A stretch of DNA of 31,622 bases from an uncultured Clostridia bacterium (GTDB lineage: Bacteria; Bacillota; Clostridia; TANB77; CAG-465): contig CAKOYA010000014.1 in NCBI GenBank assembly GCA_934130325.1, positions 1 through 31,622 of the forward strand. Reading direction: 5' to 3'. How positions within the stretch are numbered: the stretch's first letter is position 1; every line of letters begins with the position of its first letter. Shown piece after piece: positions 1 through 10,261 of the stretch. Both the position numbers and the translations under genes were made by a program. Under the pieces are notes generated by a model. The model ran no database searches. It was not told where the DNA came from and was given only the letters and a program-made list of their open reading frames with translations.

Positions 1-149
1 GTATTGTATTTATAAAATAATTTTTTCAAAAAAATTATCTTTAATGGTTGAAGAGGTATTTTATATGTTTTCAATAAAATCAATATTCACTAAACAAAAT
101 TTATTTATATGCATAAAAAACAAATATAATATGCAGAAAGTGAGGGAAA

Positions 150-468
150 ATGAAAAAAATTGATTATTCTTTTTTTGGATAATGGACTATTACCAGCTAA
201 TTTAATAAATATTACAGGAACAATTTATTCATTAAAAGCAGGAGCAAAAATTAGGCAAGATGAATATGAAAAGATATTTACAGAGTTAGAAAAAATAGCG
301 ATTATCCAATCTATTAAAAGTTCAAATGCTATAGAGGGAATTATAACTAGTGATGAGCGTATAGAAGAAATAGTAAATCAAAATAGTAAACCGTTAAATC
401 ATAATGAAAAAGAAATTGCAATGAGAAAATGCGTACTTGTTAACAAATATGTTAATACCTATAAATAA
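150..468 (+). pseudogene. Fic-family protein, N-terminal fragment, frameshifted and truncated
   Basis: The ATG at 150 follows a TGAGGG ribosome binding site and encodes only about ten residues (MKKIDYSFFG) before a stop at 180. One base over, an open frame continues to 468. It carries the SSNAIEGI motif typical of the inhibitory helix in the N-terminal part of Fic/DOC AMP-transferases, then NHNEKEIA, which normally leads into the catalytic Fic domain. That domain (HPFxxGNGR) is missing. After about residue 90 the frame degenerates and stops. The shift lies in the T/G run at 170-178. It is not of the CGG type seen elsewhere in the window, so I read this as ordinary decay. Whole Fic proteins of this class are some 350 residues or more. 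The family assignment rests on the N-terminal motif alone. Confidence 0.5.
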
Positions 469-917
469 AGTTTATTATGTATAATATATAATAATAAAAA
501 ATAAATTATATTAATTGGAGATACAAAAATGATAGGGATTATAGTGATTTTGAGTTTACTAAATTATATGTAAATAATTTTTAGGAAAGACTTGCAAGGA
601 ATTTGAAACAGAGTTAACATCACACACAATTGTAGGTGATGAAACTTGAAAGAAGGAAGAATATTAAAAATAATATTCAAAGAAAGGGAATAAGAATTAG
701 CAAGATTAGATGAAGGAGATAATGTTAATATAAAAATGTATAATTTTTTACATTCTTACTTTAACATTAACATATCTTTATATTGTATTGATATTTTATG
801 TAAAATATGATATTATAATGCGCAGGTATTAATTGCTTATTTGTTATTTAATAATAATGAGGAGGGAAACTATATATTTATACCAAAATAACAAGACTAA
901 AAAATGGAGGGCTTATT
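469..917. other. Gene-free stretch with relic coding fragments and the promoter of the next gene
   Basis: No intact gene is visible. Short open stretches in different frames (around 533-600, 605-660 and 655-780) look like decayed coding sequence, perhaps continuing the Fic relic, but none is recognisable. A plausible promoter for the downstream membrane protein is TTGATA at 788-793 and TATTAT at 811-816 with a 17-base spacer. Confidence 0.4.
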
Positions 918-1493
918 ATGGAAACTACTTTAGCACAAAGACTTGTTGCAACATTACTGTCACTAATAATATCATTTATTATATCTTTGGGTTTGACAAG
1001 ACTATTTAACTATACAGGATATTGGATTTTAGAATCTGCAATTAATTCAATTTCTGTAGGTGTTGGTTGCTTTATTTCACTTACAATAAATGCAGGAAAC
1101 AAAAAGAAAGAATACACTATTATTAAAGAAAGTACTCTAAAGGAAAAAGTTATCTCATCATTGATTGTATTTCCAATAGTATTTATAACGCTTTTAATTC
1201 TTGCAAAATTGTTTGGAGGTACAAATAACGTACTTTTGGATTCTATAATTGTTTCAATTTCTTTAATTATAGGTCGTTTTATTAGTATTTCACTAACAGA
1301 AATATTTGACTTACAGGAATCAGTCGCTTTAAAGGTATGTTTGGCAATGGTTATAACATTATATACGTTATTTGACATTGTAGTAATTTTAAATTTAAAA
1401 GATTGGGCACATTATGTTTTATATATATGTATTCCATTTTATGTATCTTTAATTATGAATAATAGGTGTGTTAGGAGTAATACTGAAAACTAA
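918..1493 (+). CDS. Multi-pass membrane protein of unknown function
   Basis: A 191-residue hydrophobic protein with about five or six predicted membrane segments, roughly at residues 8-27, 34-56, 75-97, 105-123, 137-160 and 163-181. A short lysine-rich loop (NAGNKKKEY) lies between the second and third. The ATG is preceded by GGAGG at 905-909 with normal spacing, and a strong terminator follows the stop, so it appears to be a single-gene unit. I recognise no family motif. The two halves (segments 1-2 and 3-4) share a similar pattern, with a Gly-rich second helix, which might reflect an internal duplication. The antisense open frame across it has no ribosome binding site and is a shadow. Confidence 0.75.
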   Translation: METTLAQRLVATLLSLIISFIISLGLTRLFNYTGYWILESAINSISVGVGCFISLTINAGNKKKEYTIIKESTLKEKVISSLIVFPIVFITLLILAKLFGGTNNVLLDSIIVSISLIIGRFISISLTEIFDLQESVALKVCLAMVITLYTLFDIVVILNLKDWAHYVLYICIPFYVSLIMNNRCVRSNTEN

Positions 1494-1513
1494 TTTTAAA
1501 GTTTTGAATATTC

Positions 1514-1556
1514 AAAAAATCAATTAGATTTATTTTTCTAATTGATTTTTTTGTTC
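1514..1556 (+). terminator. Rho-independent terminator
   Basis: A perfect 15-bp stem (1514-1528 with 1537-1551) around an 8-nt loop, ending in a T-run. It lies just after the membrane protein gene. Confidence 0.85.
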
Positions 1557-1802
1557 AATTTTAGTTAGTGTATTCTTTTTGCTCCAGTTCCTATTGGCGA
1601 TTAAAATGTTTTTTTAAATTTATCGAAAAAACGTAAAAAAACGGAATTAATTTTTATATCTATATCATATTATACTTGCACTAACAAAACTTATTTTTGA
1701 AAGAAAGTGCAACACTTATTAACAATTTAATGTTTAAAATTATCCAGATTTAGTAAATTTCAAATTTTTATTATAAAAAGCTAATCTTTTTTATTTTTAC
1801 AT
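1557..1802. other. AT-rich intergenic stretch
   Basis: Part of a gap of about 360 bases between convergent genes. I see no ORF with a ribosome binding site and no RNA gene. One intergenic CGG occurs at 1642-1644 and has no coding context. Confidence 0.5.
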
Positions 1803-1826
1803 AAAAAAAGAAACCTCTTTCGAGGT
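1803..1826 (-). terminator. Rho-independent terminator of the minus-strand membrane gene
   Basis: On the minus strand ACCTC-GAAA-GAGGT forms a short stem with a GNRA-type tetraloop, followed by TTTCTTTTTTT. Confidence 0.75.
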
Positions 1827-1855
1827 AAAGAAATGTTTTTCTTTTTTTCATTTTG

Positions 1856-2212
1856 CTAGTCATCTTTTTCCTTACTATCTGTACACAGACACTGGCCAAA
1901 TGTCATAATCTGATATGCAACAAAGAAGTCTATATCAAAGAGTTTAGTAGCTCCCCAAGTCGCAAACAATACAATTGCCAAAGCACCAGCTGTAATTAAT
2001 ATTGTGAGAAAAGATATTCCACTCATCTCTGCAGTACATCCATTAATCAAACTGTAAATTATGCAAATTGCAACAAATACTAAAAGAATAAGGATGCCAG
2101 TACCGAGGTGGATGTAAAGAAATGCCTTTCCTTGTTCAGTCCATTCAAACACGTCAGATACTAAGAAACTTAACCCAAAGCAGATAAACCATAAAGCAAA
2201 TTTTTTCAACAT
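1856..2212 (-). CDS. Small membrane protein of unknown function
   Basis: A 118-residue protein with three or four hydrophobic segments, about residues 5-20, 31-55, 66-86 and possibly 92-107. The tail is polar and ends CTDSKEKDD. GGAGG on the minus strand (2221-2225) sits 8 nt upstream of the ATG, and a tetraloop terminator follows the stop, so it is a single-gene unit. It is less AT-rich than its surroundings: 1861-1920 contains 22 G/C in 60. That suggests a different history from its neighbours. It resembles small accessory membrane proteins carried on integrated elements, but I cannot assign a family. Confidence 0.7.
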   Translation of the reverse strand: MLKKFALWFICFGLSFLVSDVFEWTEQGKAFLYIHLGTGILILLVFVAICIIYSLINGCTAEMSGISFLTILITAGALAIVLFATWGATKLFDIDFFVAYQIMTFGQCLCTDSKEKDD

Positions 2213-2417
2213 AATTATGTCCTCCGATTTTTTTATTATTATTTTCTTGTTATATATGTTAACTAAAAAAAGTAAGAGGATAGTTCCTCCACTAATTAGT
2301 GAATATAGGAAATAAATATATTTAAGCTATTTATATTATATAATATTTTACATAAAAATACAATATTAATTCAATTATATTTTTAATAATCACTTTTTAA
2401 AATCGTTTTTATACAAC

Positions 2418-2455
2418 AAAAAAATCAACCAGATTCTATTTTCTGATTGATTTTT
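2418..2455 (-). terminator. Rho-independent terminator of the tRNA-Leu unit
   Basis: On the minus strand a 14-bp stem (2442-2455 with 2420-2433) is followed by a run of seven T. It lies about 40 nt beyond the tRNA 3' end. Confidence 0.8.
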
Positions 2456-2494
2456 GTATAAATGCTGTTTACTAGTTTGAACAGAAATTTCAAT

Positions 2495-2579
2495 TGGTGC
2501 GGGTAAAAGGACTTGAACCTTCACGTCGTGAGACACCGGATTCTAAGTCCGGCGCGTCTGCCAATTCCGCCATACCCGC
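2495..2579 (-). tRNA. tRNA-Leu, anticodon UAG
   Basis: An 85-nt class II tRNA on the minus strand. It has acceptor GCGGGTA pairing with TACCCGC, the D-arm GGCGGAATTGG, and an anticodon stem CCGGA/TCCGG around loop CTTAGAA, giving anticodon TAG. A variable arm and T-arm TTCAAGT follow. The discriminator is A and the CCA end is encoded (2495-2497). It reads CUA and probably other CUN codons. Confidence 0.95.
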
Positions 2580-2598
2580 AAAAACTGAATACTCCTAA

Positions 2599-2627
2599 AT
2601 GATACCATACAAAAATAATTTTGTCAA
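2599..2627 (-). promoter_or_regulatory. Sigma-A promoter of tRNA-Leu
   Basis: On the minus strand the -35 TTGACA (2622-2627) and -10 TATCAT (2599-2604) are separated by 17 bases, about 20 nt upstream of the tRNA. Confidence 0.8.
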
Positions 2628-2679
2628 TACATATATGTAAAATTATCCAAAAAAATATGTAAAAAAGTAAAGAAATAAG

Positions 2680-2708
2680 TTGCATAATGTTGTGTTTTTT
2701 GATATACT
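2680..2708 (+). promoter_or_regulatory. Sigma-A promoter of the NRPS operon
   Basis: TTGCAT (2680-2685), a 17-base spacer, then TATACT (2703-2708), ending 58 nt before the chosen NRPS start. It is back-to-back with the tRNA promoter. I see no operator-like repeat close by. Confidence 0.65.
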
Positions 2709-2766
2709 AAAATCGTTATTTGAGTATATTTTTTAGAAAAAAATGTAGTGAATGGGGTTGTTGAAT

Positions 2767-5700
2767 ATGAAAAAAGATATGTATAATTTAACTTTTCCAC
2801 AGGAAAATATATTGTTTATGGAAAGATATAATAGTGGTAGTGCAGTAAATGTAATATCAGGTTTAGTTAATATAAATAAAGAATTTAGTGTAGAAAAATG
2901 TAATGATGCAATTAATAGTGTAATTAAAAAAAATGATATAATGAGGGCTAGAATATGTGAAAATTCTGGAAAATTTTACCAATATATTGAAAAGTATGAG
3001 TATGAAGAGTTTGAGGTAATTGATATGTCATCAATGTCTAAAGATGAAATTTTAGAATGGATTGATGGCATGGTTTTTCAGCCTCTTTTTTCATATGATG
3101 AAAAATTATATGATTTTAAAATACTAAAATATAATCTAAATTCAGGAAGTATATTTATGAAAGTTAATCATATTATTTCCGATGCGTGGTCATGTAGTAA
3201 AATAGGTACGCAACTTGTAAATGTGTTAGAAAACAATTTAGATGATGAGGAAAAACCAAGTTATATTGAATTTATTAATTCAGAAAATGAGTATAAAAAT
3301 TCAGAAAAATTTAAAAAAGATTCAGAATTTTGGAAAGAGTATTTGCATGGAGTAAATGATACAGTATCATTAAAAGAAAAAAATAGTAATTTATCAACTA
3401 AGGCTCAAAGATATTCCGTAAAATTAGAAAAAGAAATAAACGATAAAATAATAAATTATTGCAAGGAAAATAGGATATCTCCATATGCACTATTTTTGGC
3501 TGCTGTTTCAACATATATATATAGAATAAAAGATAAAAATGATTTTGTTTTAGGTACTCCTGTATTAAATAGATCAAACTTTAAAGAAAAACAGATGCTT
3601 GGAATGTTTGTTTCAACTTTACCTCTTAGAGTAAAAATTGAAGAGGGAGAAAAGTTTTTAGATCTTACAAAAAAGATAGGGAAAGATACATTAAGCGTGT
3701 TTAGACACCAAAAATACCCGTATATGAAAACTTTGGAATATATAAGGAAAAATTCAGATATTACGTCAAATTTATATAATATAGTATTATCTTATCAAAA
3801 TGCAAGAACAGAATTATTGGATCATGAAAAATATTCTACAACTTGGAATTTTTCTAAAGAACTTCAAGATGATTTACAAATCCATATAATGGATATGGAT
3901 TCTAGTGGTATTTTGAATATTAATTATGATTACAAAGTTGATCTATTTGATAAAATTGAAATAGAATACTTACATACAAGAATGTTAGCTATAATTGAAA
4001 ATGCATTAAATGATTTAGATGTAAATGTTGAAGACATTAGAATAATGAGCAAAGAAGAAGAAAATAAAATATTATATGAATTTAATGACACTAAAAGAGA
4101 TTACAGAAATTATTATAATGTACTTGAAATCTTTAACGAAACTGTTAGAAAAAATTTAAATAATGTTGCTATTGTTTTTGAAGGTAATGAATTTACGTAT
4201 GATTATTTGGATAAAGAATCAGATAAACTAGCATATGTTTTAAAAAATAAATATAGTGTTTCAAAAAATAGTATTGTAGCTTTACTGTTTGAAAGATGCC
4301 CAGAAATGATAATTTCTATTTTGGGAGTATTAAAATCTGGTGCTGCATATTTGCCAATAGATCCTAGTTTTCCAAAGGAAAGAATTGAATATATGGTTTC
4401 AAATAGTAATGCAAATATGATTATATCTAACTCTCCAAGGAATAGGATAATAAAAAATAATGAACTTAATGTAGTATACTATGAAAATGTATTAGAAAAT
4501 TTTAATGAAAATACTGATAAAATTAATATGAATATTAATAAGGATGATAATGCATATATTATTTATACTTCTGGTACCACAGGAAAACCTAAAGGAACTG
4601 TAATATCTCATGGAAATCTAATTAATTTTATTGAAGCATATTCAGAAAAAGAGAATATCAATAGTTATGGAACTGCCATTTCTCTTGCAAAATATTCATT
4701 TGATATGTTTATAATAGATTCTATTATACCAATTTTTAAAGGATTGAAGTTAATTTTGGCTAATGAAAATGAAAGTATTATGCCACATTTAATTACTAAA
4801 TTAATCAAATATTATAGTGTTGAAGTACTTTCTATAACGCCTTCAAAATTAGACATGATTTTAGAATATTCAAAAAATAAAGAATTAAATAGTTTAAAAA
4901 ATGTTACTATGGGAGGAGAAGTTTTTAATAAAAAATGTTTCGAAATTTTAAAATCAATTAATCATAATATTAAAGTATTTAATGCGTATGGTCCAACAGA
5001 AATTACAGTTGCATCATCGTTAAAAAATGTAACACAAATTAAAAATGGTGTTGTATCCATTGGTGAACCACTACCAAATGTAAGGGTATTAATATTGGAT
5101 AAGAAAAAAAGAATGCTACCAATAGGAGTGACAGGTGAACAATATATATTTGGAAAAGGAGTTTGTAAAGGATATTTAAATAATGAACCGTTAACATTAG
5201 AAAAATTTTTAGTATTAAATGGAGAAAGAACCTATAATTCTGGGGATTTAGTATTTTTTGATTTTAATGGAGATTTATATTATGTTGGCAGAGGGGATAA
5301 TCAAGTAAAAATTAATGGTTTAAGAATTGAATTGGAAGAAATTGAAAAACAAATATTAAATATTGATTTCGTAAGAAATTGTGCAGTTTTAATTGATGAA
5401 ATGCACGGTAAACAACAATTATTTGCATATATTATTTTAAAAGAAGATTTATGTAAGGAAAATGACATAAAAAATATATTAATAAAAAAACTTCCACTAT
5501 ATATGGTACCAAATTATTTTATTTATTTAAGTGAATTTCCAATTAATTCCAGTGGAAAAATAAATAAGAATGAATTAAAAAAATATAAACCAAGTATTGA
5601 AAAGACTAAAAGTAAAGTAGTTGTAAAGAATAAAAACCAAGTAGTAATAAAGGACATTGTGTGTAAAATTTTAGATATTAATGATATAGATTTGAATAGT

Positions 5701-8700
5701 TCTTTTTTTGAACATGGAATGGATTCTTTAGATGCTATTAAAATTGCTTCTGAACTTTCTATAAATTTTAATGTTGAATTGCATGCTAAAAATATTTTTG
5801 AAAATAATAGTATTATTTTATTAGATAACTATATAAATGAATCTAGGGTAAAGGATAAAAAAATATTAATATCTGTTTCAAATGAAAGTAAATATGACGG
5901 ATGCTATCCTCTAACAGCTATTCAGAAAGGATTATTTAGCATTTATTCGCAAAATCCAGAAAGTATCACATATAATACACCTTTTGAATTAAAACTTGAT
6001 AGAAATATTAATGTTATAAAATTAAAGCAAGCAATTACTAAAGTTATAAAAAGCCATGAGGTTTTTGGTTATAGAATAGTTTTAAAAGAAAATGGAGAAT
6101 TATTTCAAAAATATAACCAAATAAAGGATAGTGAAATTATAAAAATCGAAAAAATTCCTTATTTAAAATATAAAATAAAAAGAAAAAATTTTGTTAAACC
6201 ATTCGATTTATTAAATGATAAATTATTTAGAATAAATATATATGAAACAGAAGAAAATGTCTATATTTTATTTGATTTTAGCCATATAATTTTTGATGGA
6301 GCATCTATATATATTTTTATTAATGAAATTTACAATGAGTACGGTGATAAAGTAGTAACTAAAGATAAAATTTCATTTGGGGAAGTTTGTAAAAAAAATA
6401 CTGGATTACAAAATATTAATGAATACGTCAAAGCAAAAGAATTTTTTATAAACCAATTTAAAGGAGAATTACCTATTAATAATTTTATTACTGATACTCC
6501 AAGACCAAGTCAAAAATCTTTTAGAGGAGAAAGTGTAAAATTTGTACTAGTTGAAAAGTACTATAATCAATTACAAAATATATGTAAGAAAAAAGATATA
6601 ACCGTAAATAGTTTTTTACTTGGTATATTTAACATAGTATTATCTAAGTATATGTATAGCGAAGATATAATAATAGGATTAGCTACTTCAGGAAGAAAAA
6701 ATGAAAAAGAGTTAAAAACTATAGGGATGTTTATAAAAACGTTACCTTTTAGAACAAAGATTAATTATCAAAAAACAATTTTAGATTTCTTAAAAGATAT
6801 ACAAAATAATTTAATTAATACTATAGATAATAGTATGTATTCATATGATGAATTATTGAAGGAACTTAATATTATAAAAGATGTATCTAGAAATCCTTTA
6901 TTTGATATTATGTATGTGTACCAAAATGAAGGAAATAAAGAAATTGATTTTAATGGATGTGTTGGTGAGATAAGTGCCATTGATACACATACTTCTAAAT
7001 TTGATTTAACTTGTGAAATAATGCCGAATATAAGTAAAGATTTTTTGAATATTAATTTTGAATATTCAACAGATATTTTTAATAGAAGTAGCATAGAGGA
7101 TTTTGGAAAGCATTATTTAAATGCTATAGAATATGTAATAAATCATTTTGAAGGTGGTTTAAGTGATATACAATTGGTAACAGAATTGGAAAAAAGAAAA
7201 TTATTAATAGAATTTAATAATAATAAGACAGATTACCATAAAGATAAATCTGTACACCAAATTTTTGAGCAACAAGCGAAATTATATCCTGAAAAAAAAG
7301 CAGTAGTATATAAAGAAAGTTACTTAACGTATAGTCAATTAAATGAAAAAGCAAATATATTAGCAAGATTTTTATTGGATAAGGGAATAAAAAGTGGTGA
7401 TATAGTTGCATTATTATTAGATAAATCAATAGAGTATTTAGTTGGTGCTCTAGCGGTAATCAAATGTAATGCTGCTTATGTAGCAATTACTAATGATTTA
7501 CCGATAGAAAGAGCAAAATATATGATAACTAATTCAAATTCTAAGATTGTACTTACTTCAAAGAAATTTTTTAGAGAAATTATTGATTTACCTTGTTATT
7601 ATATAGATATTGATAGTAAGTTATATGATGTTAGTGATAGTAAAAATAAACAAAATTTAAATTTACCAACAAATTCCGAAATGTTACTACATGTTATATA
7701 TACTTCTGGTTCTACTGGAATTCCAAAAGGCAATATGATAAAACATAAGGGAATGTTAAGGTTGTTATTGAATACTAACTATATTAGTTTTAATTCTTCA
7801 GATATAATGTTAACATCTAGTTCATTAACTTTTGATACTTCAGGTTTTGAAATTTGGGGTGCAATGATGTACGGAATGACTCTGCATATGATGGAAAAAG
7901 ACGACATTTTAAATTTAGATTATTACAGCAGGTATATATGTAATAATGATATTACTGTTACTTTTATACCAACACCTATTTTTCATCAAATGGTAGAAAA
8001 TAACTATTTAATGTTTAAGGGATTAAAATATATTTATGTTGGTGGAGATGTTTTATTACCTAAATATACAAATATCATGTATGAGAAGTTACCTAAGGTT
8101 AAAGTATATAATGCATATGGGCCTGCTGAAATTACAGTTATTTGTTGTGCTCAATTGATAGAAAAAATATATACTTCTGACATTCCTTTAGGAAAAGTAG
8201 TTTCAAATAATAATGTATATATCCTTGATAAATGTCAAAATGTATGTCCTATTAATTGTCCTGGAGAGTTATATGTTTCTGGTGATGGATTAGGAATGGG
8301 ATATATTAATAGAGATGATTTAACAAAAGAAAAATTTATTTTCCCTAAGGATATAAATGAGTTAACGTATAGAAGCGGAGATCTAACTCTTTGGAATAGT
8401 TTAGGTGAAGTTAGGTATATATCTAGAATAGATAGCCAGTTAAAAATTAGGGGACAAAGAGTTGAAATATTGGAAATACAAAATAGAATGTTAATGCTGA
8501 AGGAAATTAAGGAAGTTGCATTAAAAGTTATAGTTAATAAAAATGGAACTCAGTATTTAATTGCGTATTTTACCGTTAATGGAGAAATAGATATAAGTAA
8601 AATAAAAAAATATTTATCTGTTTATTTACCAGTTTATATGATACCATACAGATTTGTAAAAATAGATAAGATGCCACTAAATCAAAATGGAAAAATAGAT

Positions 8701-10227
8701 AAATTAAAACTTCCTGAGATTGATTTAAATGAGGAAGTAGAAATGGTATCACCTGAGAATAAAATTCAAGAAAATATTCTAAATGTTTTTAAAAAGGTAT
8801 TAAAAAATAATAATATTGGTATGAAGAGTGATTTTTTTGAAAATGGTGGAGATTCTTTAATGGTTATTAGATTAATATCTGAACTTAATTTAATTGGGGA
8901 AAATATTACATATTCTAATGTTTTTTCATATAAGACACCTTTAGATATATATAAATTATTGTACGAGAAGAAAGAAAAAGAATCAATATCAGAAGGATTA
9001 GAGTATATAAATTATAAAAAAATTAATGAGATGCTTATAAAAAATAAATGTAAAAAAGATATTAAAATATCTGCTAGAAAAAATCTGGAAAATGTTTTGA
9101 TAACTGGAATAACCGGATTTTTAGGAATACATGTACTAAAAGAATTAATTGATGAAGGAGTAAATAAAGTATATTGTTTAGTTAGAAAAAAGGATGGAAT
9201 AGATATTGTACAAAGAACTAAGGAAAAGTTAGAATTTTTCTTTTCTAAAAATGAACTAAATGAAATAAATAATAAAATAGAAGTACTTGAAGGTGATATT
9301 ACAAATTCCCATATTTTTTTAAATGATGTTGACTATGAAAAAGTAGTTGATAATATAGGACTAGTAATTAATTGTGCTGCATCTGTTAAGCACTATGGAA
9401 AATTTGAAAAATTTTATGATATAAATGTTAGAGGGACGCAAAATATTATAAAATTTTGTATTAAAAATAATAAAGAATTAGTACATATTTCAACACTAAG
9501 CGTATCAGGTAATATTATTGAAGGTGGACAAATTATCCAAAAAAATATAGATGAATTGGTTGATTATGATGAAACAAAACTTTATATAGGCCAGAACTTG
9601 GATAATGTATATGCATATACAAAGTTTATGGCTGAAAAATATGTGTGTGATGCAATAATTAATGATAATCTTAAAGGGAAGATAATTAGAATGGGAAATC
9701 TTACAGGAAGATTTTCAGATGGAAAATTTCAACCTAATGTAAGTGAAAATGCTTTTGCAAATAGAATCAAAACAATTGTTAATATGAAGATAATGCCTGA
9801 AAATATGTTGGGATTATATTTGGAAATGACACCTATAGATTATGCAGCAAAAGCTGTCGTAAAAATATCAAAATTAAATGAAGATTATACTGTATTTCAC
9901 GTATTTAATGATAAACATGCAATGATGCCTTTTGTTATTGATGTATTAAAAAAAGTTAATATTAATTTGAAAATATTATCTGTTGAAGAGACCAAAAAAA
10001 TTATAAAAAAATATCTGAATGATAACACTAAAATAAATGAAATAGAAGGAATAATTGCTGATATAAATGAAGATGGTATGATTGAATATAATGATAATAT
10101 AAAAATAAGATCAGATTTTACAAAGAGCATATTAAAAAATATGAATTTTGAATGGCCAAAAATTACAGAAGAATATTTTTTAAAGTATTTAGAATATTTG
10201 AGGAAAATTGGATTTTTAGAGTACTAA
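2767..10227 (+). CDS. Dimodular non-ribosomal peptide synthetase with terminal reductase (C-A-T-C-A-T-R)
   Basis: 2,486 residues from the ATG at 2767, chosen because GGGGT at 2754-2758 is a usable ribosome binding site; an in-frame ATG at 2752 has none. Domains: C1 about 5-430 (NHIISDA, His135), A1 about 450-920 (YTSGTTGKPKG 600-610, NAYGPTE 739-745), carrier T1 (GMDSL, Ser987), C2 about 1045-1480 (SHIIFDG, His1173), A2 about 1490-1960 (YTSGSTG from 1645, NAYGPAE from 1782), carrier T2 (GGDSL, Ser2030), thioester reductase about 2085-2486 (TGITGFLG 2113-2120, Tyr2282xxxLys2286). This layout activates two amino acids, joins them and releases a dipeptide aldehyde with NAD(P)H. Related gut enzymes make peptide aldehydes and pyrazinones. 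The starter C1 domain suggests N-acylation of the first residue. My hand-read specificity codes (A1 D-M-I-S-V-M-A-V-A; A2 D-T-F-F-I-V-A-V-I) match none I know. No phosphopantetheinyl transferase is in the window. Confidence 0.93.
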   Translation: MKKDMYNLTFPQENILFMERYNSGSAVNVISGLVNINKEFSVEKCNDAINSVIKKNDIMRARICENSGKFYQYIEKYEYEEFEVIDMSSMSKDEILEWIDGMVFQPLFSYDEKLYDFKILKYNLNSGSIFMKVNHIISDAWSCSKIGTQLVNVLENNLDDEEKPSYIEFINSENEYKNSEKFKKDSEFWKEYLHGVNDTVSLKEKNSNLSTKAQRYSVKLEKEINDKIINYCKENRISPYALFLAAVSTYIYRIKDKNDFVLGTPVLNRSNFKEKQMLGMFVSTLPLRVKIEEGEKFLDLTKKIGKDTLSVFRHQKYPYMKTLEYIRKNSDITSNLYNIVLSYQNARTELLDHEKYSTTWNFSKELQDDLQIHIMDMDSSGILNINYDYKVDLFDKIEIEYLHTRMLAIIENALNDLDVNVEDIRIMSKEEENKILYEFNDTKRDYRNYYNVLEIFNETVRKNLNNVAIVFEGNEFTYDYLDKESDKLAYVLKNKYSVSKNSIVALLFERCPEMIISILGVLKSGAAYLPIDPSFPKERIEYMVSNSNANMIISNSPRNRIIKNNELNVVYYENVLENFNENTDKINMNINKDDNAYIIYTSGTTGKPKGTVISHGNLINFIEAYSEKENINSYGTAISLAKYSFDMFIIDSIIPIFKGLKLILANENESIMPHLITKLIKYYSVEVLSITPSKLDMILEYSKNKELNSLKNVTMGGEVFNKKCFEILKSINHNIKVFNAYGPTEITVASSLKNVTQIKNGVVSIGEPLPNVRVLILDKKKRMLPIGVTGEQYIFGKGVCKGYLNNEPLTLEKFLVLNGERTYNSGDLVFFDFNGDLYYVGRGDNQVKINGLRIELEEIEKQILNIDFVRNCAVLIDEMHGKQQLFAYIILKEDLCKENDIKNILIKKLPLYMVPNYFIYLSEFPINSSGKINKNELKKYKPSIEKTKSKVVVKNKNQVVIKDIVCKILDINDIDLNSSFFEHGMDSLDAIKIASELSINFNVELHAKNIFENNSIILLDNYINESRVKDKKILISVSNESKYDGCYPLTAIQKGLFSIYSQNPESITYNTPFELKLDRNINVIKLKQAITKVIKSHEVFGYRIVLKENGELFQKYNQIKDSEIIKIEKIPYLKYKIKRKNFVKPFDLLNDKLFRINIYETEENVYILFDFSHIIFDGASIYIFINEIYNEYGDKVVTKDKISFGEVCKKNTGLQNINEYVKAKEFFINQFKGELPINNFITDTPRPSQKSFRGESVKFVLVEKYYNQLQNICKKKDITVNSFLLGIFNIVLSKYMYSEDIIIGLATSGRKNEKELKTIGMFIKTLPFRTKINYQKTILDFLKDIQNNLINTIDNSMYSYDELLKELNIIKDVSRNPLFDIMYVYQNEGNKEIDFNGCVGEISAIDTHTSKFDLTCEIMPNISKDFLNINFEYSTDIFNRSSIEDFGKHYLNAIEYVINHFEGGLSDIQLVTELEKRKLLIEFNNNKTDYHKDKSVHQIFEQQAKLYPEKKAVVYKESYLTYSQLNEKANILARFLLDKGIKSGDIVALLLDKSIEYLVGALAVIKCNAAYVAITNDLPIERAKYMITNSNSKIVLTSKKFFREIIDLPCYYIDIDSKLYDVSDSKNKQNLNLPTNSEMLLHVIYTSGSTGIPKGNMIKHKGMLRLLLNTNYISFNSSDIMLTSSSLTFDTSGFEIWGAMMYGMTLHMMEKDDILNLDYYSRYICNNDITVTFIPTPIFHQMVENNYLMFKGLKYIYVGGDVLLPKYTNIMYEKLPKVKVYNAYGPAEITVICCAQLIEKIYTSDIPLGKVVSNNNVYILDKCQNVCPINCPGELYVSGDGLGMGYINRDDLTKEKFIFPKDINELTYRSGDLTLWNSLGEVRYISRIDSQLKIRGQRVEILEIQNRMLMLKEIKEVALKVIVNKNGTQYLIAYFTVNGEIDISKIKKYLSVYLPVYMIPYRFVKIDKMPLNQNGKIDKLKLPEIDLNEEVEMVSPENKIQENILNVFKKVLKNNNIGMKSDFFENGGDSLMVIRLISELNLIGENITYSNVFSYKTPLDIYKLLYEKKEKESISEGLEYINYKKINEMLIKNKCKKDIKISARKNLENVLITGITGFLGIHVLKELIDEGVNKVYCLVRKKDGIDIVQRTKEKLEFFFSKNELNEINNKIEVLEGDITNSHIFLNDVDYEKVVDNIGLVINCAASVKHYGKFEKFYDINVRGTQNIIKFCIKNNKELVHISTLSVSGNIIEGGQIIQKNIDELVDYDETKLYIGQNLDNVYAYTKFMAEKYVCDAIINDNLKGKIIRMGNLTGRFSDGKFQPNVSENAFANRIKTIVNMKIMPENMLGLYLEMTPIDYAAKAVVKISKLNEDYTVFHVFNDKHAMMPFVIDVLKKVNINLKILSVEETKKIIKKYLNDNTKINEIEGIIADINEDGMIEYNDNIKIRSDFTKSILKNMNFEWPKITEEYFLKYLEYLRKIGFLEY

Positions 10228-10261
10228 AATTAAAAATTAATAATAGAGAAGGGGGAAATAT

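Noticed and set aside
160..180. The Fic frameshift as another programmed site
   Set aside because: It lies in a T/G run with no CGG, and the gene is also truncated and decayed.
1010..1378. 122-codon minus-strand ORF opposite the membrane protein
   Set aside because: It lies antisense within a well-supported gene and has no ribosome binding site.
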